Below, piece after piece: positions 37,395 to 48,800 of a stretch of DNA of 64,000 bases. This DNA is from Maylandia zebra. Its lineage: Eukaryota > Chordata > Actinopteri > Cichliformes > Cichlidae. Positions within the stretch are counted from its first letter, which is position 1. The number at the start of each line of letters is the position of its first letter. A program made the position numbers and the translations under genes. A model generated the notes under the pieces. It ran no database searches and was not told the DNA's origin. It was given only the letters and a program-made list of their open reading frames with translations. The DNA lies in the NCBI RefSeq assembly GCF_041146795.1, contig NC_135182.1, forward strand, positions 3,806,501 to 3,870,500, read 5' to 3'.

Positions 37395-38168
37395 ATGGTA
37401 TCTAACCAGATTCTTACTCTGGATGGCATTACCTTGGCCTCCAGTAACGCTGTGAGGAACCTTGGAGTCATTTTTGACCAGGACATGTCCTTCAATGCAC
37501 ATATTAAACAAATATGTAAGACTGCGTTCTTCCATTTGCGCAACATCTCTAAAATTAGAAATATCCTGTCTCAGAGTGACGCTGAAAAACTAGTTCATGA
37601 ATTTATTACTTCCAGGCTGGACGACTGTAATTCATTATTATCAGGATGTCCAAAAAACTCACTGAAAAGCCTTCAGCTAATCCAAAATGCTGCAGCAAGA
37701 GTACTGACAGGGACTAGAAAGAGAGAGCATATTTCTCCTGTTTTGGCTTCCCTTCATTGGCTTCCTGTTAAATCCAGAATTGAATTCAAAATCCTGCTCC
37801 TGACATACAAGGTCTTAAATAATCAGGCCCCATCTTATCTTAATGACCTTGTAGTACCATATCACCCTATTAGAGCACTTCGCTCTCGCTCTGCAGGCCT
37901 ACTTGTTGTTCCTAGAGTATTTAAAAGTAGAATGGGAGGGAGAGCCTTCAGTTTTCAGGCCTCTCTTCTGTGGAACCAGCTTCCAGTTTGGATTCAGGAG
38001 ACAGACACTATCTCTACTTTTAAGATTAGGCTTAAAACTTTCCTTTTTGCTAAAGCATATAGTTAGGGCTGGACCAGGTGACCCTGAATCCTCCCTTAGT
38101 TATGCTGCAATAGACGTAGGCTGCCGGGGGATTCCCATGATGCATTGAGTTTTTCCTTTCCAGTCACC

Positions 38169-38217
38169 TTTCCGCCACTCGGATGGCACCCTGAACGCAC
38201 CATCCGAGTGGCGGAAA
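38169..38217. repeat. Perfect 18-bp hairpin at an element junction
   Basis: Arms 38169-38186 and 38200-38217 are exact reverse complements (CCGCCACTCGG core) around a 13-base loop. It sits exactly where the L2 3' UTR stops. Confidence 0.95.
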
Positions 38218-38511
38218 AAGCGGCGTTTGTTGGAACTGAACGCCGGTTTTTTCGGCGTTTTGAATGATTGAACGGCGTTTTTTACGCCATTTCTTAACCA
38301 AACGGGTTAGAAAAGTGGCGATTTTTGGCACTAATGGCTTGCCATAGTTTGCATCGTCAAAACGCGTGAAACGCGTTTCGCAAGTACCACTCGAGTTGGA
38401 AAAATCTGAACTCCAGCGTCAAATCGCGCCGCGACAACCAATCAGCAGCCTGGTGACGTGGTTGTGACCTAGGTCAAAGAGGCAGATCCAGCCAAAGCCC
38501 TTCATTCTTCA

Positions 38512-39743
38512 ATGGAGGGAAGGCTAATCAAAGCTGTAGCAAACAACCCGGAGCTGTACGACACCAGCTGCTTTCTGTACCGAGACAGGAATATAAAGGA
38601 CCGAGCTTGGAGGAAGATATGTGAAGAGATCGGGCAACCTGGTAAGTTCATTCATTTGTCTTTTTTACATTTTTGACTGACCCGGGGAAGCCGCACAAAA
38701 GCTAGCAAGCCACCACTATTTTCCCACTGACGTACAAATACCGTTCTGCTTTTATGCATGTTGTCATATAGGAATATATTTTGTTCATTAATAAACAGCG
38801 CACAGTAATCCCGCTCATCCGCCACTGCTTCGCTGTTTTGCTGATTTTTTATTGCACCGTACAGCATTGCATTCTGCAGCCTAATTGACAAATCTCCTCC
38901 GTGTCGTGTCTCCTGCGCTTGCCCAATTTATCATGTTTGGTTTTAATAACCATCATGTCCAATAGAAAAAACAGCACAAAAACACCCATAACTATGACCC
39001 TCATTCGGAAATAGACACCTGCACCGGCGCACGAAAGTGGCAGGCAGATGAAGACAAAACGCGGCATAATAATACTTTTACGTTTTGCAATCTACAAAGG
39101 TTTGCACTTTGAGAATCAGTTGTGAGAACTGTGACTAATGTTCGTGTGTGTGTGGAAAAAAGTGTATAAAGTGAAGTGTGTGGCGAGGGGCTAGTTATTC
39201 TGAGAACCCCTGATGCAGTAAATGAGGGACCACTGTATATACTTTCTCTAATTATATTCAACCTGTTAACATTTAATACTGTATTGATAGAACCAACTGA
39301 TTCTGCAGCAGAGCATCCCCTGTTGTTTCTCATGGCTCCCCAGTCCCTGAGCTCCTGCTGCTGCACCCACAGGTAGTCAATTGTAGCATCAGATGTACAG
39401 CACGCACTGATAGCTTTGTACTCGGTGGGATTCCCTTGTGATCACCTTTACTAAATATCCACAACAAAACTGATTATATCCTGTTTTTTTTTGTTTTTTG
39501 ATGTTGAAATTAAAATCTAGTAGCAGCCTTCTCATTTCTTTGTGTTTTGTGCTGTGTTTTACAGGCCCACAGAGGAGGACGGCTCTGAGACAGATGAGGG
39601 ACGGGTCCCAGGACGGTCCATCGGCGGTGGAGCTGGCCATCCTGGTGAAGAGGCCACACCAGTCTCCAATGGAGCATTTCCTCCTCAGCCTTGTTCCTGC
39701 TCTGGAGAGCAGCTGGGTCCTTTTTATTCCTGTCTCTCTGTAA
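38512..39743 (+). pseudogene. MADF-BESS protein of the Harbinger element, probably incomplete
   Basis: Exon 38512-38641 encodes the first half of a MADF (Myb/SANT-like) domain (LIKAVANNPELYDTSCFLYR, then AWRKICEEIG) and ends in GT. Exon 39565-39743 begins after a good acceptor, in frame, and carries a BESS-like motif (FLLSLVPAL). The second half of the MADF domain is not visible between them, so an exon is lost or unrecognised. In PIF/Harbinger elements this protein brings the transposase to the DNA and the nucleus. Confidence 0.6.
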
Positions 39744-39914
39744 ATACTTATATTTTATATATTTATGTTTAATGTTTTTCTGTTTGAGAATTTTAATATT
39801 ATTTCAAATTTTTATAATGACTAATGTCTCAGTTCTACTACACAGCAAATGTTGGCACACGACTTGACACATGTACAATTTATTTCTTATTATACTAATG
39901 ACAAAATACACTAA

Positions 39915-40145
39915 TACAGTGGGATGCAAAAGTTTGGGCAACCTTGTTAATAGCCATTATTTTCCTTTATAATGGCTATTATTGTTGGTTGTTACAATAA
40001 AAAATGTCAGTTAAATATCATACAGGAGACACACACAGTGATATTTGAGAAGTGAAAAGAAGTTTACTGGATTTACAAAAAGTGTGCAATAATTTTTTAA
40101 ACAAAATCAAGCAGGTGCATAAATTTGGGCACCACAAAAAAAGAA
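39915..40145 (+). repeat. Tc1/mariner-type MITE fragment
   Basis: Begins TACAGTGGGATGCAAAAGTT, the common fish mariner-like end, and includes an internal hairpin (TAATAGCCATTA...TAATGGCTATTA). The opposite terminus is missing. Confidence 0.5.
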
Positions 40146-40168
40146 TTGAAATAAACATTTAGTGTATA

Positions 40169-41525
40169 TCAATGTGTGTGTCTCCTATATGATATATGGG
40201 GTGCCTTTGTCTGGACGTGCTTCCCATCCAGAGCTGCACAGCACAGAGGAAAGTTCCAGCGCTCCTGGAATCCCTCTGTGATGGACCGCCAGTCTCCAGG
40301 TGAAGGCACAGCCATGAAGTCGTCCACTAGACAGTCCCAGATGGCCGCCGCTACCTGTGGGGTGATCTGGCTCACCGTGGACACACCGACTCTGAAACTG
40401 AACGCGATGGTCCTGAAGGAGTCCCTGGTGGCAAGGAACCTGGACAAAATTGTTTAAAATTAGTATTATGTGTACTGCAGTTACAAAATACATTATTCAA
40501 ATTCCAAAATACTTTTGTGATGTCAGATTTAAATTACAAATCATCAAATTTATAAAAAAAAACATTTTGCAATTATAAGGATAATTACATAATATATATT
40601 AGATATAAAACAGTCAGTTGTGTTTTGTTTTAACTTTAACATATCATAATGTGATTTGACTTTCACCCCTACAGTGAGCCAATCACTCATAATTCCTAAA
40701 CATGTCAATCAGGTAGGGATGAAGTAAGACATTAATAGAAATAAAGAGTTGTATGTTGACATGTAGCCCTTTCCTTGCTTATATCATTGTTAATATTTTT
40801 GAAAAATTAACCTGTGATAAGACAGCATATCAAGATAGAATATGCTAGATAGAACCAAACTGTTCACAGTTTTATCAAACTCTCAGTTTAAAGAAAGGCT
40901 GGTGACCCCTGTTATAGAGTCTGACAGCTGCAGGGATTATATACAAATATTCAACTATACCAGAATTAAATCAGGTCTAAATAAAAAGGAGTGAGTATCA
41001 CTACAAAGATTAACCCACAGTGGTCCTCGTACCAGTTTGATATCAGCAAACACTGAGAGCATATATTGATATGACACCACAGCCATGCTATCATTGCAAA
41101 CACTGATAACAGCATAAATTGAATTAAATTGGGACTTGATGAGACCTTTCGAGTATCACTAGAAATATTATAAACAGTCGTCTCCATACCACAGTTTGCT
41201 ATCAGTAAACACCAACGGCATTCATTGATAGCATACCACATCCATGTTAGCAGTCTATAAACGATAGTTTAGCATATATTAGCACAGGTATCAATAAAGG
41301 ACTACCGTATTAAACACTTTTACTAACCTCAGGCAGATGGACAGGCGCTCTGCAGGTGGGATTGAGCGCCTGTAGTTGGTGTCTAGCGGGCGATGCTTGG
41401 ATCAACGCGGGACAGCAGGTCCTCAAACTGGGCGAGGGAAAGACGGCAATATCGCTGAAATGAACGTCATCCAGGCGCAGCTCCTGGAGCAAGTGGTGTG
41501 ACAAGGGATTTCTTAAAATCACCCT
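40169..41525 (-). pseudogene. HARBI1-like transposase fragment
   Basis: Exon 41525-41328 (N-terminal part, ends in a GT donor) shows the LRLDDVHF start and then changes frame twice. Exon 40439-40169 gives FRTIAFSFRVGVSTV, the HTH, and the LCCAALDGKHV block holding the first catalytic Asp. The rest of the DDE domain is gone. 40500-41300 between them is AT-rich with no gene. Confidence 0.75.
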
Positions 41526-42214
41526 GTAATTCTTCAGCTAAGACACCTGAGTTAGAAAACACAAACACTGCAGTCGTCTTTACACGCGTGGGCAGTGACG
41601 CACACTCTGCGATCTGTGTCTGCGTCTGCCTGTGTACTTTATTTATACATGTCTGTATGTCTGTGTGTGTGTGTGTACAAAAATAACAACGTCACTCACT
41701 TTCTTCTCTACAGCTAACTGTTCTCTGAAAACAGGAAGTGGTTTAGTAGCTGAATAAGTTCATCACAAAAGTTATTTGGTGAAAAGTCACATAGATATGT
41801 AGATTACTTAGTAAACAGAAAAAGCACATTTCATGAAGCTGATCAAATTATATAAAAAAAAATACTTTGACATGGTGAAACTCACCAAACTGCTCACACT
41901 TCAGGAGGACCTGATGGATCCAGGTATGGCGAGGACGTCCTTAACGCCGCTGCTCTGCTCTCCACAGTAAATAGAGCAGGGAGACTCTCTCTTCAAACGC
42001 TAGCTCGACAGCTGCCATCTAGCAAAGATACCGGTCTGGCACAACTTCCTCCCACATCCCTCCACATTTCCGGTTCACGCGCGTCAAAATATGCAATTTT
42101 GAGGCGCGATGGATTTTTCTTGGACACGCGTCGAGGTGCGAATATGCACGCGTCAAATTAGGGGCGTTTGGGGCGTTTTCGCTCGCGTCTATCGCGTTCG
42201 GTGTGAACACACCG

Positions 42215-42360
42215 TAAGAGGTCTGTGGGTCTCTTGTAAAAGGACAACATCTGCCTGTAGTTTTTTGAGTTGGTAAAATATTTTTAACCTCTTTTCTCTG
42301 GAGCCAGCTCCATTTATATTCCATGTAACGAACCTTAGTGCACCCATAGATGTCTGTGTA
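42215..42360 (-). pseudogene. L1-type LINE endonuclease, first codons
   Basis: The minus strand reads RFVTWNINGAG and, after one more block, LQETHRP, the start of an L1/Tx1-group apurinic endonuclease. It stops at the Harbinger end. Confidence 0.65.
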
Positions 42361-42489
42361 TAACTAGGGGTGTATGCTGTGTGCGTCGCTTAGACAGGTG
42401 GAGAAAATACATCACTTGTTCATAAATAAAGAGAAGGAGAGAGAGAAAGAATGTGTGGCGAGAAATCACACTTAAGAGTCGCCCGTCCA

Positions 42490-43908
42490 GCTTCAAGCCA
42501 AGTTAGCTGGTGGGTCCGAGGAGCCCACCCAGCACCACGCCTCATCTGCTGGGGGTCCTGGAGGACCCAGCCAGCACATCCTCATGTCAACTGACGGTCC
42601 GGGGAAGTCTGTTCAGCCGTCACCTGCTGAATAATCCCCCGCGACTTCTACACCGTCACCTGCAGCATTCACATCACCGCCTGCAGCCTCACCGCCTGCT
42701 GCATCCACATCACCGCCTGCTGCATCCACATCGTTGCCTGCAGCATCATTGCCTGCAGCATCCACATCGTCGCCTGCAGCATCATCGCCTGCAGCATGGC
42801 CACTGTCAGGTTCCGCAGCCGCCACGCTGCCGTCAGGTTTCGCAGCAGTGTCTTCATCTATGCCTGCAGCGTCAGCCTCATCCACACCTGGTCCTGCCTT
42901 GTCAGCTTCATCCACGCCTGGCCCAGCCTCTGTGTCTTTATCCACGCCTGGTCCTGCCTCGGTTGCTTCAGCCTCGTCTGGTCCTGCCTCGTCTGCTTCA
43001 GCCTCATCTGCTTCAGCCTCGTCTGCTTCAGCCTCGTCTGCTTCAGCCTCGTCTGCTTATGCCTCGTCTGGCCCTGCCTTGTCTGGTCCTGCCTCATCTG
43101 CTCCTGCGGTTGCCACACCGTCATTGGACCCAGGTCGTCCTGTTCCACTTCGCCTCTGCCAGCCGCTTTCCAGGCCTCTAGTTGGGCATTATGGCCATCA
43201 AGGCCGGCCTCCGGAGAGAGTTCGTCGCCACCGCTGGCTTCGCTGCCGGCCTCCGCACCTGCTCAGTGGCCACCACTGCCTTCCAAGTGGCCGGCCTCCT
43301 GATAGGTTTTGTCTGCGCCGTTGCTGTGTGCACGGTTGGCCCCCAGAACTGTTTGCCCGTCGCCGCCGTTGCTGTCCGCACAGCCGGCCCCCTGAACTGT
43401 TTTTTGCACTGTGCTGTCGACCTCCGGGTTGACCCCCTGAACTTTTCATGGACTCTTGTTGAGCTCTAGTTTGGTTTTTTTGTTAATCTCTTTTCCTGTG
43501 TTCTGGACTCTTGTGCTTCTTTTTTTTTTGTTTGTTGTCTTGTCTCGTTAATTACTCCCAGCTGTGTCCACCACCTGTGTGTAATCCCCCTGTGTTTCTC
43601 TGTGTGTATTTAAGTTGTGTCTTCTGTCATTGTAGTTGCTGGTCCGTCTGTGTATCCACCATGTTTCATTCGTGTGTCCCCTGCCGTCATCATCATGTAC
43701 CATCATCTTCCTTCCTTTATGTCCAGGTTTGTGTTCTTGTTCATGCTCAGTAGTTTAGTTGTCCCAGTATAGTTTAGTTCTCCGTTTTGCCGTTTGCCTA
43801 TCTATATTTCGTGTTCAATAAATCACCTTCACACCTTCACGACTGCCTGCGTTTGGATCCTCCTTTACCTTTTCCGCACGGCTCTTCTCACTCGCCGTGA
43901 CACCTGTC
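42490..43908 (+). repeat. GC-rich minisatellite and retroelement tail
   Basis: 42656-42795 repeats CCTGC-agc/tgc-ATC-type units of about 18-21 bases. 42986-43060 is five 15-base units of GCCTCRTCTGCTTCA. 43190-43470 encodes, in one frame, a Pro/Arg-rich RPPE-type repeat ending in TLVEL and a stop. 43470-43908 looks like an LTR or 3' tail: TATTTAAG near 43611, TTCAATAAATC near 43816 and a final GTGACA. Open frames of over 100 codons occur on both strands because of the repeats. Confidence 0.55.
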
Positions 43909-44516
43909 ATAGGTTACATTTTCTTGAGAACAAGAAAATCTTGAACGCTCTCTTAGCTAAGCTTATAAGCTATATTAATAGATCAAAGTGTCTTCAAGGT
44001 TTACAGTAGCTCAGTTTGTTTTATTAAGTCTGTTGTTGTATTACCATCTTTTAGAGTTATCACAAGTTAACTTTTACTTTGGGTCATCTATAAGTTATGG
44101 ATTTTTGGAATTTTATGGAATTTTGCTTTGCTTACATAAATTCTAAACAACCCTTCAACTATAGTATTGAAGTTACGTTAATCATTGATGGTTCTCATTT
44201 ACATGACCTGCAGTAGGAGTTTATCTTCTGGAAACTGTTGCTTCAATATGGCAGACATCACACTGTAAGTGTAATCAGATTCCCTGACCACCACACTTCT
44301 CTTTTCCTAAGTTATGACTTAAACATTAAAATAATAATAACCACTTTAAGCACTCATATTTTTTGCTTTCCAGGCATTTGATAATACTTTTCCTCAGTCT
44401 TCATGGACATAAAAAAATTACCTCATCCTGATAGAACAAACTACCATGTTACAATTTAAAGCTAAAACTGCAAAGCAATTATAATTAGATCATCTTTAAG
44501 AAACTGCACAGAGGTT
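43909..44516. other. No gene seen
   Basis: AT-rich sequence between the retroelement tail and the lectin stop codon. It should include the lectin 3' UTR. Confidence 0.5.
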
Positions 44517-45750
44517 TTATGGGTTTTTTTCACAGATCCACTTATAAGAAGTTGAACACGAGCGATCATTCCAAGTCTTCTTCGTATCAGTTCTGACATG
44601 AACACAGTCCTCTTCACCCCAATATGAACTTCCGCCACCATTATCAGGTTGATCTTCTGCCCAGTTCCCAGCAGGTCTGTGATGACATTATACTATTATT
44701 AGTAAGAAAACGTTTTGACATTTGTTGTGGGTGTGTCAAAGCTCCTAAGTAAGCTAACTTTTCCATCAGCAGCTTTTATAAGCACACTGTAAATTATGAT
44801 TGGAATATTTTAGATAGTCATGGCATGGTGGTTGTTAAAGAAGCCTACACAACGTATACAGTTAGTCAAACACAGTCAAACCTGCATGGATATCATGTCT
44901 TGAGTATCTTGTTTTCCCCCAATGTGGCCAAAACAAGTCATCTTACATCACACATCTTTAAGCTTTTGGCCTTGCAGTTTGGCTTAACCCACTGGCATGT
45001 AAGCTAACCACTGTGGATACAGCTGCATGATCTATAGATTTAACAAATATCTTTTGGAAAGTTAAGTAAAAAATGAACCAAGCTGAAAACTTACATCAGA
45101 GTCAGTGGAGTTCCATCTACCCATTTCCATGTTCCCTCCTGTTCTTTATCATTCAAACCAATCCAAGCTGCTGCTGTGGCAATATTTGAGACGGCAGTCT
45201 GTTTAACACACAAAAAAACCTATTTTATTATAGTTTAAAATGACAATTTTAGTCTATGCAGTTTATCCCACTTTTATAAATGTCACAGTTCTGGGTCTTT
45301 TTGACCCAGCATTTTCAGTTTCTTGTGTTTTGGTATTTTTCTATATTATGATTTATGTTCCGATTCTTTAGTTGTGCTGTTTTTATTAATATTGTAGGTT
45401 TAGTTCAATGACAAGTTTGCGTCTTTGTGATTTGTTTCTTGTTTCCGATTTTATTTTGATAGTCCCAGTCCTATGTCAGTGTATTCAGTTTTACCTCCTC
45501 ATGTCTCGTTAGCCCTAATCTCTCCCAGCTGTGTCTCCCTCCTGTTTCCCATTCCCTGATTACTCCCCTGTGTATACGCCCTGTGTTTTTCTTTGCTGTC
45601 TGTCATGTCGTACTTTCTACTTGCTGTGTATTTGTCATGTTCCAGTGTTTCAGTTCCTCTGTTCTGAGGAACACACACACACATAAAACATATTAAGGAT
45701 TGTACATTAACATAAAACTGTTGTCGGAACCATACTGAATTTCACCAGAG

Positions 45751-45800
<50 letters not shown>

Positions 45801-48800
45801 GAAGAGAGAGAGAGAGTATACATAGTATGCAAACAGCTACCAAACAGCCATCATAATTCGTCATAGAACAGGACAAATCAACAATTGACAATGACTAATT
45901 AATATTAAAATCTGTAACATAATGTATTGTTTGGAGTTTAGTCTGTTACTGTTACTATTTTTACCATTTCTTTTTGGAGCAACTGTAATCCACATTATTT
46001 CCTTAGGGATTAATAAAGTATTCTGATTCTGATTGTTTCAGGATGACCTGCCATTATCCAGTGACACATCTGCTCATTTCTCTTCCTCTTCTTTTCTCTT
46101 TTTTCTAAACTGAGGACCTGATGGCTTTGAATTTTTCTTGTCCATCTTCCACTGGTTTTAATTTTGCACTCCAGTATGAACACAAATCCCCCAACTCGAG
46201 GATCACCACAACATAACCTAATAGACCGACACCTTAGTTCAGAGATTCACTTTGTCTAAGGTGTATTTCTGGGATTTCACACAACCCAGGATTCAGATCA
46301 TGAATACATAATGGGCTTGGATTTATATCATTATAAATGAAATGTGCTCTAGTAAATAACAATCACCTAATGTTGTTCATGAGACTAAAGTCATCTTACT
46401 TTGGTAATGTAAATATAATATGGCCAATATTAAAGTTATTATTTCAATCATTATTAGTTATCACAGCAGTGAATGAACTCTGTTTCAAATACTGAGCTTC
46501 AGTAAAGATTCAAGCTGCATTTATTTATATTTCCTGTCACCTTAAATCTTCCCTCAAAGACAGGTTCTTTTGACACTGTATATATAAATGTATTATATGT
46601 AAGAGACAAATATTGTTCTTTTAATATGTTGGCATTACTAAATTTCTCTCAGTGCTTACTTTAAATATCCATGAAATCATCACATTCTCTGTAAAATTAA
46701 GGTCAACTATTGAACAAATAAAACACTGAAGAAGCCAAACAATAACATTTTCAAGTTATCTAAGTGACTTATATATCTTGTTCAACCTGAGTAGCAAAAG
46801 ACCACGGGGAGTTTAAAAACGATGTGCCGGGAGTCTTAAAAGTTTATTTTATGACCTAGAAAAAGTAATGAGTGTTAGGAGGAGTTTTATAAAAAGTTGT
46901 CATTGTTGTACTTAAATTTGTAAACATTGTCTTGAACTGCATGTTCCCCTACACATCTAGGATGGTGAGGGATGCTATTTGCTATAGTGTTTAACTGCAG
47001 GCACACTGCGTGTAAGGTCCTGGGTTTCCTTATTTGGTAAGGAATGTTTACTTCCTGCCCTTTAGTCAAAGGAGCTTGCAAAGAAAAGCGTCTGGACTTC
47101 TTTAAGTTACTTGAAGACGTTTCAACTCTCATCCGAGAAGCTTCTTCAGTTCTAAGGTCAAATGGTGGGGAGTCCCAGATTTAAACCTAGTGGGAGTATC
47201 CCCCCACAGAGGGACCAAAGGACCCCCTGATGATCCTCTAATCGCCTGAGCCAAGGTGTGAAACTGTGTGTGGGTCCCAATCAGCCAGAGTTTCGGGTGT
47301 GTTCATTGTGAAACCTGGCCCCACCTTATCATGCGAATTCCTGAGGTCAGATGGCCCAGGATGTGAGTGGGCGTTAAGGGGCCTGGGGAGGGAACTCAAA
47401 ACTGGATTATAGATGGCAGAGAGTTGGTGTCGTAAACCCCCGCCTCTGTTCAAAGATGGTCGCTCACAGTGGACATAGATGGCTTCTTTTACTCCTCTTT
47501 CAAACCATCTCTCTGTCCAAAATGTGAACATTGGCATCCTCGAAAGAGTGTGCTTTATCCTTAAGATGCAGATGGACTGCTGAGTCTTGTCCTGTGGAGG
47601 TGGCTCTTCTGTGTTGTGCCATGCACTTGTGAAGTGGCTGTTTGGTCTCTCCAATGTAGAGGTCTGGGCATTCCTCGCTGCACTGTACAGCATACATCAC
47701 ATTGTTAAGTTTGTGTTTTGGAGTTTTGTCTTTCGGGTGAACCAGTTTTTGTCTGAGCGTGTTGCTGGGTCTGAAATGCACTGGGATGTCATGCTTGGAG
47801 AAAACTCTCCTGAGTTTTTCTGATACACCAGCTACATAGGGGATGACAATGTTGTTGCGTCTGTCCTTCTTATCCTCCCTCGCTGGTGTCTGGTCTTCTT
47901 TTCTGTGCCTCTTTGCTGACTTTAAGAACGCCCATTTAGGATAGCCGCACGTTCTGAGTGCTTCCTTTACATGTGTGTGTTCCTTCTTTTTCCCTTCAGG
48001 CTTAGAGGGAACACGTTCTGCCCGGTGGTGTAGGGTCCAAAAAAAAAAGAAGGAACACACACACACAGTGCATTTAACTTTCATGACACACCACAAGGTT
48101 GTACAATGGGTGTTTGGGTAACTGTTTGTCACTGAATAAAAGGTGGCAAGGGGACACTGTTTTTTTGGAGTCAACTGAGTGCGGTTGCAGAGCTTGCTGC
48201 TCTGAGATTCCGACCGGGCTCCCCTTGCAAGTTAAAATGGATCGAGCTCTGTCTTGCTTTGTTCACCGTGGATATGTCTCTGAACCAGCGGGGGCCTGCG
48301 AGTGCAGACCTAACAATGAGAGTAATATTAAAACTAAGTAGCTGCCGTCATTGTTGGAAAGTGGAATTGGCTGGGCTGCACTATGAATTGTGGGATAGGT
48401 TGGGCCACGAAGGATGCACCCGACCAATCCTTCAAATCTGGGGATATGAAGGACGCATTTGGAGGAGTCTAAGAATTTAGACAGCCTTCGTCGCTGCCTA
48501 CAAATGCAGCCTCAGAGGGATGCAGCCTCTGAATTTGGACACAGCTAGTGCTGTTGAGTAAGGTGAGGGAAATAATGGGGAAGGGCTCCTCTTGAAGTCC
48601 ACTGTCTTCTTTACAGCTTTGTGCATATTTTTTCTGACTGCAGCACAGTAAGAACAACCTATGCATACAGGCATGTGGTTGAACACGCTTGCATGTATTT
48701 AACCACATATCTGCATGCAGGCTCATCACCATCCTTGATGAGTCTGATGTCATGTCATCTGGAAACTTTACGATTCTAACAGTCCTTTGAGGTTTTAATC

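Larger units (their letters stand above)
29180..38172 (+). mobile_element. L2-type LINE, 5' truncated, split by a BEL/Pao insertion
   Basis: The LINE is present as 29180-30355 and 37395-38172. Its endonuclease is missing. The reverse transcriptase includes [25 protein letters not shown] and a YADD box near 30181. The C-terminal region resumes after the BEL element and stops at 38066, followed by the typical L2-type 3' UTR up to about 38172. A frameshift near 29620 separates two frames. The integrase gene stop is only about 26 bases upstream, so this LINE ended or truncated whatever lay beyond it. Confidence 0.85.
38173..42214. mobile_element. Decayed PIF/Harbinger DNA transposon region
   Basis: The two PIF/Harbinger genes are present convergently: a MADF-BESS DNA-binding protein on the plus strand and a transposase remnant on the minus strand. 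The right end reads CGTTCGGTGTGAACACACCG and is followed by TAA, a target typical for this class. The left end has no matching inverted terminus, so it is truncated or rearranged. Confidence 0.65.
46732..48405 (+). repeat. Dispersed repeat, copy 2 (split by a Penelope-like insertion)
   Basis: 46732-46872 and 48316-48405 match parts of 25385-26172. Copy 2 lacks the middle 560 bases of copy 1. Confidence 0.6.

Noticed and set aside
42613-42945. 110-codon acidic minus-strand frame
   Set aside because: Antisense of a minisatellite whose units are multiples of three. Several frames stay open by composition alone.
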